Positions 5,958 through 14,018 of a DNA stretch of 40,115 nt are shown piece by piece. A program made the translations under genes and the position numbers. The stretch's first letter is position 1. Every line of letters begins with the position of its first letter. Source of the stretch: Brasilonema sp. UFV-L1 (GTDB taxonomy: Bacteria; Cyanobacteriota; Cyanobacteriia; Cyanobacteriales; Nostocaceae); assembly GCF_012912105.1 (NCBI RefSeq), contig NZ_QMEA01000086.1:1-40115 (forward strand), written 5' to 3'. The notes beneath the pieces were generated by a model, which saw only the letters and a list, made by a program, of their open reading frames with translations, was not told where the DNA came from and searched no databases.

Positions 5958-8903
5958 ATGAGTCAACCCCCACTGCTAGATTTATTTTTGCGGCTACGAG
6001 AAGCTGGTTTGCCCTTGAGCATTGACCAGTATCATTTAGCAGTAGAGGCATTATTGCAGTCAATTGAAGCAGGATTAGACATTGCTGACCAAAAAGCAGT
6101 GGCGCGGCTATGTCGAACAATCTGGGTGAAATCTAAACAACAACAGCATTTGTTTGACCAGTGCTGGGAAGAAATCATATCCCAAAGTGCAGCAATACGC
6201 AGCAAATCTTCCACTATCGAGTTAATACTTCAACAACAGCAAGCCCCATCAAACTCAAGTTTACCTGATGAGATTAATTCAGATAGCGAGAGTCAGAAAC
6301 CTGAGAATCAGCAACCAGAAGAAGTTGTCACTTCCGTATCATCTTTACCTGATGAGATTAATTCAGATAGCGAGAGTGAGAAACCTGAGAATCAGCAACC
6401 AGAAGAAGAGGAATTCTTACAAGATGAATTCTTAGAAGGAGAAGAAGAGGAATCTTTAGTCCCGACTCCCAGTGACATTGCAGTTGTCACTTCCGTCTCC
6501 ACAGCACTGAAAGAAAAAAATTATTTCCCGATTCGCCGTGAACAACTACGACAAAGTTGGCGGCTTTTGGCTCAAAAATTACCAAGTAGTATTCCTAGTC
6601 AGTTAGATATCCGCGCAACAGTTACAGATGTCGCTAAACGGGGCTTTTTTTTCAAACCTGTTTTCACTCCAGCTCAAGTTAAGTGTAGAGAAGTCGTCCT
6701 GCTGATTGACAACAAAGGCTCAATGGTTCCTTTTCATCCCTTGTGTCGTCAATTTGTGGAAACTTGGAAAGGAGCGAAAATTTACTACTTCCACAATAGC
6801 CCTACCGAAGAACTTTATCATGACTCACAATGTTGGCAAGGAGAATCTGTCAAATCTATCTTGGCACGTTTCTCGAAAGAACACACCCTAGTTGTCATTG
6901 TCAGCGACGCTGGAGCTGCACGTCGCCGTACTGTACCTTCAAGGTGGGAAGAAACTGTTGACTTTCTGGCAATGCTGACACCTCAAGTCTACAGGGTGGC
7001 GTGGCTCAATCCCCTTCCGCGCTTTCACTGGGTAGAGACCACTGCTGAAGAAATCGCTAAGATAGATTCATTAGTCCCAATGTTTGCCTTAGAACCTGTT
7101 GAATATCAACAAATGCTGCAATGGTTACTTTATGGCAAACCGAGTGTGAGAAGTTTCTTGAGACAGGCAAACGAAAAAGCAAAGAAAGCGTGGAAAAATA
7201 ATCAAGTTAATAGTTTTGAATTTTGGGATTTAGGATTTGATGCTGTTGGCAAAGTAGAAGCTTTCGATAGACAGTTTGGAAAAGCTCATTTGCATTTGGC
7301 TTATCATGCGGCTTTTCCTCTCGTTTTAACACCAGATTTGCTTTATTGCTTGTGGTGGAAATTTTTTAAAGAACCTGCTAGTGTTTCACCACAGGAACTT
7401 CGCCTGGTACAGAAACCCGGTTTCTCAAAGAAACCGGGTTTCTCAGAGAGAGTTCAATCTGCAAAGTTGTTTTGGCAGAACTTTTTTAAAGAACCTACTA
7501 GACAACCTGCGAGAGAAACTGCAAATGTACCTTGGTATGCTGTTCCTGATTTGCTGCTATCAAATTTGTGTCAGCAGGTCGATTCTGAATTATATGAAAT
7601 GGAGCGTGAAGTTCGCAATGAACTGCTAAAACGTTGTCAACAGCACTTCGGAGAAAAGCGGCTTCAAGAACTCTCCAAATTTCTGATTTCGTACATCAAA
7701 CGCCAAGTCACCGAACAAAAACTAAACTCATGGCAGTCTGATTTGCTGCAAGCCCAGCAATGGACAGCTTTAGCATACACCAAAAAGCGAGACGAAGCTG
7801 CCCGAGAACTCGCAGATGAACTACGTCAAGCTTATCTGCAAAATAACAAAGCTGAATTGGTGCGCTTATCTGAGGTGATTGAAACTTTGGCAGAACCTTT
7901 AGCAGAAAAATATGAACCTTTACTGGTGGTTGCGCGGGGTTATGCTGCTTTCGCACGTGGCGATGAAAGAGGAGCCGCAGATGCTCAAGATGAATTGGAA
8001 CAGCTGTTAGGCTTTGGAGAGACTATTAATATAGAAGGAGTCACGCTAAAACGACCAGGTAAACTCCGCCTGCAACAGTTTTCCTTCGAGGTTGTCACCG
8101 TTAACCGTCGCGGCGAAATCATCAAACGAGAAACCAAACAAGCAAGATATTTCACTGAAGATTTAGGCGAAGGTATTACTCTAGAAATGGTCGCAATCCC
8201 TAGTGGAAAATTTATGATGGGTTCACCAGAACCAGAAGGATATGACAGCGAAAAACCTCAGCATGAAGTTACCGTTCAATCCTTCTTCATGGGTAAGTAC
8301 CCAATTACTCAAGCACAATGGCGAACAGTAGCCGCATTACCCAGAATTGAACGTGACCTTCAGCCAAACCCATCTTATTTTAAAGGTGATGACCGTCCTG
8401 TAGAACGTGTTTCTTGGTATGATGTTATCGAATTCTGTGGTAGACTTTCTAGAAGAACAGAGCGCGAATATCGATTACCCTCAGAAGCGGAGTGGGAATA
8501 CGCTTGTCGCGCTGGAACAACAACACCGTTTCACTTTGGTGAGACAATTACAGATAAATTAGCAAATTACAATGCCAGCGTAAGATTTGCTGACGAACCT
8601 CAAGGAAAGTATCAACGGAAAACCACAACAGTAGGAACTTTTTCTCCCAACGCCTTTGGTCTGTACGATATGCATGGGTTAGTCTGGGAGTGGTGTGCTG
8701 ATAATTGGCATGCAACTTACCAGGAAGCGCCAAAAGATGCAGGAGTATGGATTAGTAATGATAATAATTATCGGCTGCTGCGGGGTGGGTCGTGGGTCGA
8801 CGGTCTTGGGCTTTGCCGTTCTGCCAGCCGCTACTGGGGCAAGCCCAAGACCGACGTTTTCGGTTTTCGGGTAGTGTGTGGTGCGGCGGCGAAGACTACG
8901 TAG
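5958..8903 (+). CDS. vWA-FGE fusion, candidate DGR-diversified conflict sensor
   Basis: A 981-aa protein. Residues 1-90 are helical (LRLREAGLPLSIDQYHLA); about 95-175 is an acidic linker with a duplicated 28-residue unit; about 240-390 is a vWA domain whose metal site is degenerate (D251-N-K-G-S255 instead of DxSxS, D317 kept); about 400-720 is helical; about 736-975 is an FGE/SUMF1 domain with C-type lectin fold (MVAIPSGKFMMGS, YRLPSEAEWEYACRAGTT, GLYDMHGLVWEWC, RGGSW, GFRVV). Of the two FGE catalytic cysteines, the second is present (C953) and the first is Asp (D948), so enzymatic activity is unlikely. The C-terminal 40 residues have unusual diversity and high GC, as in DGR targets. It follows MoxR by 11 bp; the MoxR ATPase probably acts on the vWA domain while the variable domain binds a ligand. 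Confidence 0.85.
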   Translation: MSQPPLLDLFLRLREAGLPLSIDQYHLAVEALLQSIEAGLDIADQKAVARLCRTIWVKSKQQQHLFDQCWEEIISQSAAIRSKSSTIELILQQQQAPSNSSLPDEINSDSESQKPENQQPEEVVTSVSSLPDEINSDSESEKPENQQPEEEEFLQDEFLEGEEEESLVPTPSDIAVVTSVSTALKEKNYFPIRREQLRQSWRLLAQKLPSSIPSQLDIRATVTDVAKRGFFFKPVFTPAQVKCREVVLLIDNKGSMVPFHPLCRQFVETWKGAKIYYFHNSPTEELYHDSQCWQGESVKSILARFSKEHTLVVIVSDAGAARRRTVPSRWEETVDFLAMLTPQVYRVAWLNPLPRFHWVETTAEEIAKIDSLVPMFALEPVEYQQMLQWLLYGKPSVRSFLRQANEKAKKAWKNNQVNSFEFWDLGFDAVGKVEAFDRQFGKAHLHLAYHAAFPLVLTPDLLYCLWWKFFKEPASVSPQELRLVQKPGFSKKPGFSERVQSAKLFWQNFFKEPTRQPARETANVPWYAVPDLLLSNLCQQVDSELYEMEREVRNELLKRCQQHFGEKRLQELSKFLISYIKRQVTEQKLNSWQSDLLQAQQWTALAYTKKRDEAARELADELRQAYLQNNKAELVRLSEVIETLAEPLAEKYEPLLVVARGYAAFARGDERGAADAQDELEQLLGFGETINIEGVTLKRPGKLRLQQFSFEVVTVNRRGEIIKRETKQARYFTEDLGEGITLEMVAIPSGKFMMGSPEPEGYDSEKPQHEVTVQSFFMGKYPITQAQWRTVAALPRIERDLQPNPSYFKGDDRPVERVSWYDVIEFCGRLSRRTEREYRLPSEAEWEYACRAGTTTPFHFGETITDKLANYNASVRFADEPQGKYQRKTTTVGTFSPNAFGLYDMHGLVWEWCADNWHATYQEAPKDAGVWISNDNNYRLLRGGSWVDGLGLCRSASRYWGKPKTDVFGFRVVCGAAAKTT
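6258..6425 (+). repeat. 84-bp in-frame tandem duplication in acidic linker
   Basis: Two tandem copies, 84 bp each, encode SLPDEINSDSES.KPENQQPEE. The second copy differs by few bases. The phrase VVTSVS at the unit end recurs once more near 6483. Period is a multiple of three, so only linker length changes. Confidence 0.9.
7362..7501 (+). repeat. In-frame 120-bp duplication carrying a palindromic repeat
   Basis: A 20-bp sequence TTTTTTAAAGAACCTRCTAG occurs at 7362 and 7482, exactly 120 bp apart. Between them, 7411-7443 is a perfect inverted repeat with 15-bp arms (AGAAACCCGGTTTCT, 3-nt loop). A related hairpin lies at about 32090-32117. The whole insertion is translated in frame (KPGFSKKPGFSE), adding about 40 residues to the conflict protein. 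Confidence 0.85.
8781..8903 (+). other. Putative DGR variable region (VR)
   Basis: The last about 120 bp of the gene encode RGGSW, then V-D-G-L-G-L, the invariant CRSA, S, R, then Y-W-G-K-P-K-T-D-V-F, then the invariant GFRVVCGAA. In many relatives the positions between fixed residues are Asn-rich, the codons (AAY) that DGR adenine mutagenesis randomises. Here they are diverse and keep mostly C/T/G third bases; only 9 of 66 bases at 8796-8861 are A in an otherwise A-rich gene, and GC content rises sharply. The stretch ends at the stop codon as in typical VRs, with GC-rich GGTGCGGCGGCGAAGAC as possible IMH-like end. No template copy is found in this window. Confidence 0.6.
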
Positions 8904-9101
8904 TCCTTTATTATACTTTTGCCCTCTTACCCTTTATTCTTTTTTCTTTTCCCTTTTGAGAGCGAAGCGGAGCGGAGCGATCTAATTTTTTTATTTCATT
9001 TCATACTATATCATAAGCTGTGCTCGCAATCTGCCCATCTCCCACAAATTCTTAATATCCTGTTGAAAATTCTCTACATCGTACACACAAGTCCTTGAAT
9101 T

Positions 9102-9251
9102 ATATCAGGTTCGGTTGATTACTTATCATTCCTGAAGAACCCCACCCCGCCAAAGCTACGCTTAGGCTCCCCTCCCCTTGCCAAGGGGAGGGGATAAAGG
9201 GGTGGGGTGCAGTCAACGTGGCAATCATAACTAATTAGCCGAACATGATAT
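9102..9251. mobile_element. MITE-like element, copy 2
   Basis: A 150-bp element with inverted ends: ATATCAGGTTCGGTTGATTA on the left and its imperfect complement TAATTAGCCGAACATGATAT on the right. The interior is a CCCCACCCC / GGGGTGGGG foldback. It shares end sequence and organisation with 3259-3386. Confidence 0.6.
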
Positions 9252-9259
9252 TACCCACT

Positions 9260-9555
9260 CATTCGGTGCAAAACCTCACCCTGCCCTATCGGGCATGCCT
9301 CTTTGCGAGTTCGGTGCAAAACCTCATACCAATTTGAAAAAAGAATGCGACAGATACACAGTCCCAAACCCTCGTTATCTTAGGCTTTCTTAATTTTGAA
9401 TTTTGAATTTTGAATTTTGAATTGGTATCACCCTGCCCTATCGAACATCCCTCTTTGCGAGTTCGGTGCAAAACCTCACCCTGCCCTATCGGGCATCCCT
9501 CTCCTTAGTAAGGAGAGGGAAAGATTTACCCGCAGGGTAAAGCGAGGGTGAGGTT
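9260..9555. repeat. Dispersed CACCCTGCCCTATCGGGCAT repeats
   Basis: Three partial direct copies around 9278, 9430 and 9477; the last extends into CTCTCCTTAGTAAGGAGAGGGAAAGATT and is repeated nearly identically at about 38527-38582. This marks a genome-wide repeat family. Confidence 0.75.
9392..9422. repeat. TTTTGAA heptamer tandem repeat
   Basis: About four consecutive copies of the 7-bp unit TTTTGAA. A two-copy version lies near 1346. Typical low-complexity repeat of filamentous cyanobacteria. Confidence 0.85.
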
Positions 9556-9688
9556 TTAAGCGAGATGTGTACACCACGGTAGTCTTTTCAAGGGGGCTAG
9601 GGAAGATCTAGCTTTATCTGAATCGTATTGCTCTATCGGGCGTTGTAACCCACATTTCGCAGGTGCGATCATAAGTTGCTTTCACAAA

Positions 9689-10654
9689 CTATTTAAAAGC
9701 GCCAGGAAAATTCTTAAAATTACGGGGACCTTGATAGCCAGAAATTTGAGCTAATTTCTCTAATGACTGCACGTTGGGATATTGTTTACCGTTAATTTCC
9801 CAAGTAGGATAGCCTTGAATGCCAGCTGCTTTGCACAAATCTGGACGGCTGTCTTTGCCTTGGGGATCGCACTCAATTTTCTGAATTTCTGGATACGCTT
9901 CTTTACCAAACAGTTGCTTTTGTTCGTGACAATGAGGACACCACCAAGCTATGTATTCCTTAGCACCAATTTTGGTTAAGTGACGTGCCAACTGAATTTC
10001 TGCTTCACCAGAAGTTGTGGTGATGGGCCAACCAACACCAAATTTTGGATCTCCGGTTGGTGTTAAGCTAACACTATTTGAGCCAGTATTAGCACCAGGG
10101 TTATTGACATTGGCATAAACGCCTAAAGTCCCAATCAGCGTCACCATACCAACAATAATGGCAATAAAGAAGATTTGCCCAATATCTTCCCATGTGCGAC
10201 CAATAATAGTCAGCACTAAAAAGCTAAGGGAGAAGATAGCGGAAGCAAGACAGTACAGACAAAGTGCTTTGATTGTGAAAAATAGCAGATACATTAAGTA
10301 GCCACTAAAGATAGACATGGCTAAAGCACCAGCCAAAAGCAACAACCATGTCCAATTTTCTACCTTTGTCCGGGTGTCTTTATTTTTTACAGGGTCAAAT
10401 GCCAAAGGAGCCAAAGCAAAGATCGCCATGCTAGTGTAAGCAAGAAAGCCAAACAAAGCTAGAGGCAGCCCGAAAACCGTAGCATAGGGGCTAGAAAGGA
10501 CTAAATCACAGCTATTAGTGGGGCAAGCGGCAGATCCTTGTGTCAACTTAACTATGGTCAGATAACCAGTTGTTAATGCACCACAAGATGCGGTCGCGGC
10601 AATTAATATTCGCGACCATCTATGAATCCAGGGAATAGAACGACGGCGACTCAT
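9689..10654 (-). CDS. Vitamin K epoxide reductase-thioredoxin fusion (disulfide formation)
   Basis: Membrane oxidoreductase of the cyanobacterial VKOR family, which makes disulfides in exported and lumenal proteins using quinone. The N-terminal membrane part has about five hydrophobic helices, a loop cysteine pair (AACPTNSCD) and the quinone-side CLYC centre. A linker leads to a thioredoxin-like domain with WWCPHCHEQK and a cis-Pro segment GYPTWEINGKQYP. I choose ATG 10654 (MSRRRSIPW) over the upstream start at 10708, which adds an unlikely hydrophobic-polar extension. It is transcribed in the same direction as btpA, 170 bp downstream. Both halves and all redox cysteines look intact. Confidence 0.93.
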   Translation of the reverse strand: MSRRRSIPWIHRWSRILIAATASCGALTTGYLTIVKLTQGSAACPTNSCDLVLSSPYATVFGLPLALFGFLAYTSMAIFALAPLAFDPVKNKDTRTKVENWTWLLLLAGALAMSIFSGYLMYLLFFTIKALCLYCLASAIFSLSFLVLTIIGRTWEDIGQIFFIAIIVGMVTLIGTLGVYANVNNPGANTGSNSVSLTPTGDPKFGVGWPITTTSGEAEIQLARHLTKIGAKEYIAWWCPHCHEQKQLFGKEAYPEIQKIECDPQGKDSRPDLCKAAGIQGYPTWEINGKQYPNVQSLEKLAQISGYQGPRNFKNFPGAFK

Positions 10655-10824
10655 AAACTGCAAGATGAAATTAGGAATGACACAATAATCCAAAGAGTAA
10701 GAACTCAAAACTCAGGAGAGAAAAACACCTAGACAGTTAAGGTTTCAAGCTGTTTCTTACTGTCTGGTTATTTCTGTCGTCCTGTACTAGGAATTGGGAA
10801 TGCAAAATCAGAAATGATTAGCTG

Positions 10825-11673
10825 TTACGAGTGTAGCTTTACAGAAGAAATTGATTTTGTTTCACCTTTAGAGTTCCAACCTTTACGTGCAGCTTCTACA
10901 AACTGACTGACCCGATTTGGATCTATAGGTTGCTCGCGACGACCGTGACGCTTCAAAGCACTGGAAACAATAACACCATCTGCCGATTGTATCAGTGTAG
11001 CAATGTTTTCCAAACTTGCTCCACTACCAATAAACACTGGAGTGCCGTTAGCAGCAGAAGATGCTAATTCTAAATCTTCTGGGTTTGTAGGATGACCCGT
11101 TGCCCAGCCAGATATAATCACCGCATCTGCCAAACCGCGTTCAATAGTATCTTGCACTGCTGTAGTCAGATTCACAGAACTCAACGGACGGGCGTGCTTG
11201 ACTAATACATCGGCAAAAATTTTGACATCGCTGCCTAACTCGCGCCGATAGCGTAGGAGTTGATGGGCTTCTCCCTCAATGATTCCCTGGTCAGTTGCCA
11301 TTACACCTGTGAGGACATTCACACGGATGAATTGCGCTTTGACACAAGTGGCGATCGCCATTGCACTTCTAGCGTCATTCCGCAAAACATTTATCCCTAT
11401 AGGTAGCGTCACCAAATTCTGTATCCGCTGTACCAATACAGTCATGGCACTTACGACCACTGGATCGACCTGGTTTTTAGAAAATGGCGCATCGAAAAAA
11501 TTCTCTACAATAATACCGTCAACCCCTCCACTTGCCAGGGCTGTTGCTTCTTGTTCGGCACGGTCAACGACTGCTTTGAGACTACCTCCCCAACGGGGCG
11601 AGGTCGGCAGTGGTAGTAGGTGAACTACGCCTATGATTGGTGTTCGGGTTTTAAATAGCTGATATAAGTCCAC
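10825..11673 (-). CDS. btpA: BtpA family protein (photosystem I biogenesis)
   Basis: BtpA is a thylakoid-associated protein needed in Synechocystis for stable accumulation of photosystem I reaction-centre proteins. The sequence is a TIM-barrel-like protein: GVVHLLPLPTSPRWGG at the start, GGVDGIIVENFFDAPF, PIGINVLRND, FIRVNVLTGVMATDQGIIEG, KIFADVLVKHA, DAVIISGWATG, PVFIGSGAS, and a C-terminal SADGVIVSSALKR phosphate-binding-like strand. The start is GTG (11673), giving MDLYQLFKT. Length 282 aa is normal. It may be co-transcribed with the VKOR gene that follows. Confidence 0.93.
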   Translation of the reverse strand: MDLYQLFKTRTPIIGVVHLLPLPTSPRWGGSLKAVVDRAEQEATALASGGVDGIIVENFFDAPFSKNQVDPVVVSAMTVLVQRIQNLVTLPIGINVLRNDARSAMAIATCVKAQFIRVNVLTGVMATDQGIIEGEAHQLLRYRRELGSDVKIFADVLVKHARPLSSVNLTTAVQDTIERGLADAVIISGWATGHPTNPEDLELASSAANGTPVFIGSGASLENIATLIQSADGVIVSSALKRHGRREQPIDPNRVSQFVEAARKGWNSKGETKSISSVKLHS

Positions 11674-11871
11674 GTCTTTAACCCGCTTTGCGGAGTCATC
11701 AGTCCTTAGTCATTCATCATTAGCTATTATCACTGGTGACCATTGACTATTGACTTATATTTCACGACTCATGCATTAAGTTTGCTTTTTATCACAATTT
11801 ATTTCAACTCGCTGTTACACAGCTTATTTGTTATTTACAATCAGCTAGCACTTGTGACCGAGCCTTACACG

Positions 11872-11950
11872 AAAAAAATGGGCAGGGCTAATACGATATT
11901 CGTCTTGACCCCACGATTAATCATGGGGCTTCAAGCCCTGCCCATTTTTT
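11872..11950. terminator. Long two-tiered hairpin, bidirectional terminator or small RNA
   Basis: Outer arms AAAAAAATGGGCAGGGCT and AGCCCTGCCCATTTTTT are nearly perfect complements; an inner hairpin CCCCACGATT..CATGGGG sits between them. A-tract before and T-tract after make it a terminator in either direction. No gene reads into it from the plus side, so a self-standing small RNA is an alternative. Confidence 0.55.
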
Positions 11951-12217
11951 AGGGGGCAAATTGGTGACGACTTGCTAGCACTAGATTCTTTTATTTTATC
12001 TGTGGAATTACTTGCCTCCTCCTTAAGATGGAATCTGGCGTTACTCTTTCCATAAGATATGTTAAGCTAGTATATAGATATATCAGAGGAGTTTGCCACT
12101 CACCAGACGCGAGCACGCTTCCCGTGAAGAGGAGATCTTGCCTATCACTGGTACAGGTATTGCCTGAAGAAAAAGGGTAGCATTACCGCTTACAGGCGTA
12201 GTCACGCGCTATTTTCC

Positions 12218-12376
12218 TTAGGGTAGCAACTTCTCAAAACGCGCCACATACACTTGGTTTCGGCAAGATAAATGATTTCGTTCATCATTCTTGACCAATT
12301 TCCAAATCGAGAGTGGCTTCCCAGTAGGTAAATCAACAACATACACATTGCGGTAATGTAAAATACCAATAGGCAA
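12218..12376 (-). CDS. Possible small protein or gene remnant
   Basis: A 52-codon frame, starting at TTG 12376 if real, with protein-like composition (YRNVYVVDLPTGKPLSIWK, then NQVYVARFEKLLP). A stop lies a few codons upstream and there is no ribosome-binding site, so it may be the tail of a lost gene. I recognise no family. Confidence 0.3.
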   Translation of the reverse strand: MPIGILHYRNVYVVDLPTGKPLSIWKLVKNDERNHLSCRNQVYVARFEKLLP

Positions 12377-12627
12377 TTTATTAACAAAGATTAACTACTA
12401 GTGTTTTATTTGTCGAAATTCTGCTTATTTTTGTTTGACAGACAGATGAGTAGAGCTATCATAGCATGAACTCCATCTTCATCATGGTTGTCGCTTCCAC
12501 CAAAGTATATATAACTAGGAGGTCATACCTAGTTCAAGAAGTTTTGACCAGATTTGAAGTGTCCGAAGCAAAAAACTAGCGTTTTAATCGTTGAAGTACA
12601 TGAAAAACCTAAAGATTTTTGATGAAT

Positions 12628-13947
12628 ATGGGTGATAAACCAACAATTGCAATTTCTCACTTAGGGTGTGAGAAAAATCGAGTTGATACAGAACATATGC
12701 TCGGGCTGCTAGTAGAAGCAGGCTATGGCGTAGATTCTAACGAAGAGTTAGCAGATTATGTTATAGTTAATACATGTAGTTTTATTGAAGCAGCAAGAGA
12801 AGAATCTGTCAGAACCCTCGTGGAGTTGGCAGAGGCAAATAAAAAAATCGTGATTGCAGGCTGTATGGCGCAGCACTTTCAAGAACAGTTGTTGGAAGAG
12901 TTGCCCGAAGCAGTAGCATTAGTGGGAAGCGGGGATTATCACAAAATAGTAGATGTCATTCAGCAAGTAGAACAAGGTAAGCGAGTTCAGCTTGTCAGTT
13001 CACAACCAACCTACATTGCTGATGAAACAACACCCCGTTATCGCACGACAACAGAAGGAGTGGCTTACCTGCGGGTTGCCGAAGGTTGTGATTACCGATG
13101 TGCTTTTTGCATTATTCCCCACCTGCGGGGAAACCAGCGATCGCGTACAATTGAATCAATAGTGACTGAAGCAAAGCAGCTGGCTAGTCAGGGTGTACAG
13201 GAAATTATTTTGATTTCCCAAATCACCACCAATTACGGTATTGATATTTATGGCAAGCCAAAGTTAGCAGAATTACTCCGTGCTTTGGGGCAAGTGGATG
13301 TGCCGTGGATTCGTATGCACTATGCCTATCCAACCGGACTAACCCCAGATGTGATAACGGCAATTCAGGAGACATCTAACGTCTTACCTTACCTGGATTT
13401 ACCCTTGCAGCATTCCCATCCAGACATTCTCCGCGCTATGAATCGTCCCTGGCAAGGGCGGGTGAATGATGGGATTATCGAACGCATAAAAGAGACGTTA
13501 CCACAAGCTGTGCTGCGAACGACGTTTATAGTCGGTTTTCCAGGAGAAACACAGGAACATTTTGAGCATCTGTTGCAGTTTGTCCAGCGTCATGAATTCG
13601 ATCATGTAGGCGTCTTCACCTTTTCCAAAGAAGAAGGAACGCCTGCTTACAACCTACCCAATCATCTGCCCCAATCCATCATGGATGAGCGGCGGAATGT
13701 AGTGATGGAGATCCAACAGCCGATTTCTTTGAAGAAAAACCAACTCGAAATTGGCAAAGTCGTTCAGGTTCTGATTGAACAAGAAAATCCTGTCACAGGA
13801 AAATTGATTGGTCGTTCCAGCAGATTTTCCTGTGAAGTAGACGGACAAGTATTTGTTCATGGAAAAGCAAGGTTAGGAACCATCGTACCAGTAGCTATCC
13901 AAACAGCGGATGCTTACGACCTCTATGGTGAAGTCGTCACCAACTAA
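12628..13947 (+). CDS. rimO: Ribosomal protein uS12 methylthiotransferase RimO
   Basis: Radical SAM enzyme adding a methylthio group to the conserved aspartate of ribosomal protein S12. Three domains are visible: the N-terminal MTTase domain with its cluster cysteines ([25 protein letters not shown]), the radical SAM core with CDYRCAFC binding the SAM-cleaving cluster, and a C-terminal TRAM domain (from about residue 370). RimO rather than MiaB is indicated by [11 protein letters not shown] at the N-terminus. The start is ATG 12628 (MGDKPTIAI) by family comparison; ATG 12622 is possible. It lies 71 bp before the helicase start and may share transcription with it. Confidence 0.95.
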   Translation: MGDKPTIAISHLGCEKNRVDTEHMLGLLVEAGYGVDSNEELADYVIVNTCSFIEAAREESVRTLVELAEANKKIVIAGCMAQHFQEQLLEELPEAVALVGSGDYHKIVDVIQQVEQGKRVQLVSSQPTYIADETTPRYRTTTEGVAYLRVAEGCDYRCAFCIIPHLRGNQRSRTIESIVTEAKQLASQGVQEIILISQITTNYGIDIYGKPKLAELLRALGQVDVPWIRMHYAYPTGLTPDVITAIQETSNVLPYLDLPLQHSHPDILRAMNRPWQGRVNDGIIERIKETLPQAVLRTTFIVGFPGETQEHFEHLLQFVQRHEFDHVGVFTFSKEEGTPAYNLPNHLPQSIMDERRNVVMEIQQPISLKKNQLEIGKVVQVLIEQENPVTGKLIGRSSRFSCEVDGQVFVHGKARLGTIVPVAIQTADAYDLYGEVVTN

Positions 13948-14018
13948 GTTGTCATTTGTGATTTGAAAAAAGACAAATGACTCATCAAAAAAAACCAAAT
14001 GAAAATATAGGAGAATTG

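Larger units (their letters stand above)
8904..9688. other. Repeat-filled intergenic region
   Basis: No gene is seen. It holds the MITE-like copy at 9102-9251, three partial copies of a unit with CACCCTGCCCTATCGGGCAT and TTTGCGAGTTCGGTGCAAAACC (9260-9550), a heptamer tandem repeat, and a long foldback CCTCTCCTTA/TAAGGAGAGG. The end (9590-9688) carries no recognisable feature. Confidence 0.7.
11674..12627. other. Long intergenic region with hairpin and a possible mini-gene
   Basis: Between btpA and rimO there is a 79-nt hairpin (11872-11950), a small coding-like frame on the minus strand (12218-12376) and a short hairpin CTAGG..CCTAG near 12518-12533. Nothing else is recognised; this stretch should contain the promoters of btpA and rimO. 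Confidence 0.5.

Noticed and set aside
8904-9688. Template repeat or reverse transcriptase of a DGR right after the variable gene
   Set aside because: Checked for the CRSA/GFRVV-encoding motifs and for any RT frame; only repeats are present.
12202-12387. 61-aa minus-strand ORF beginning MLINCLL
   Set aside because: The overlapping frame at 12218-12376 has a more protein-like reading; this one is probably its shadow.
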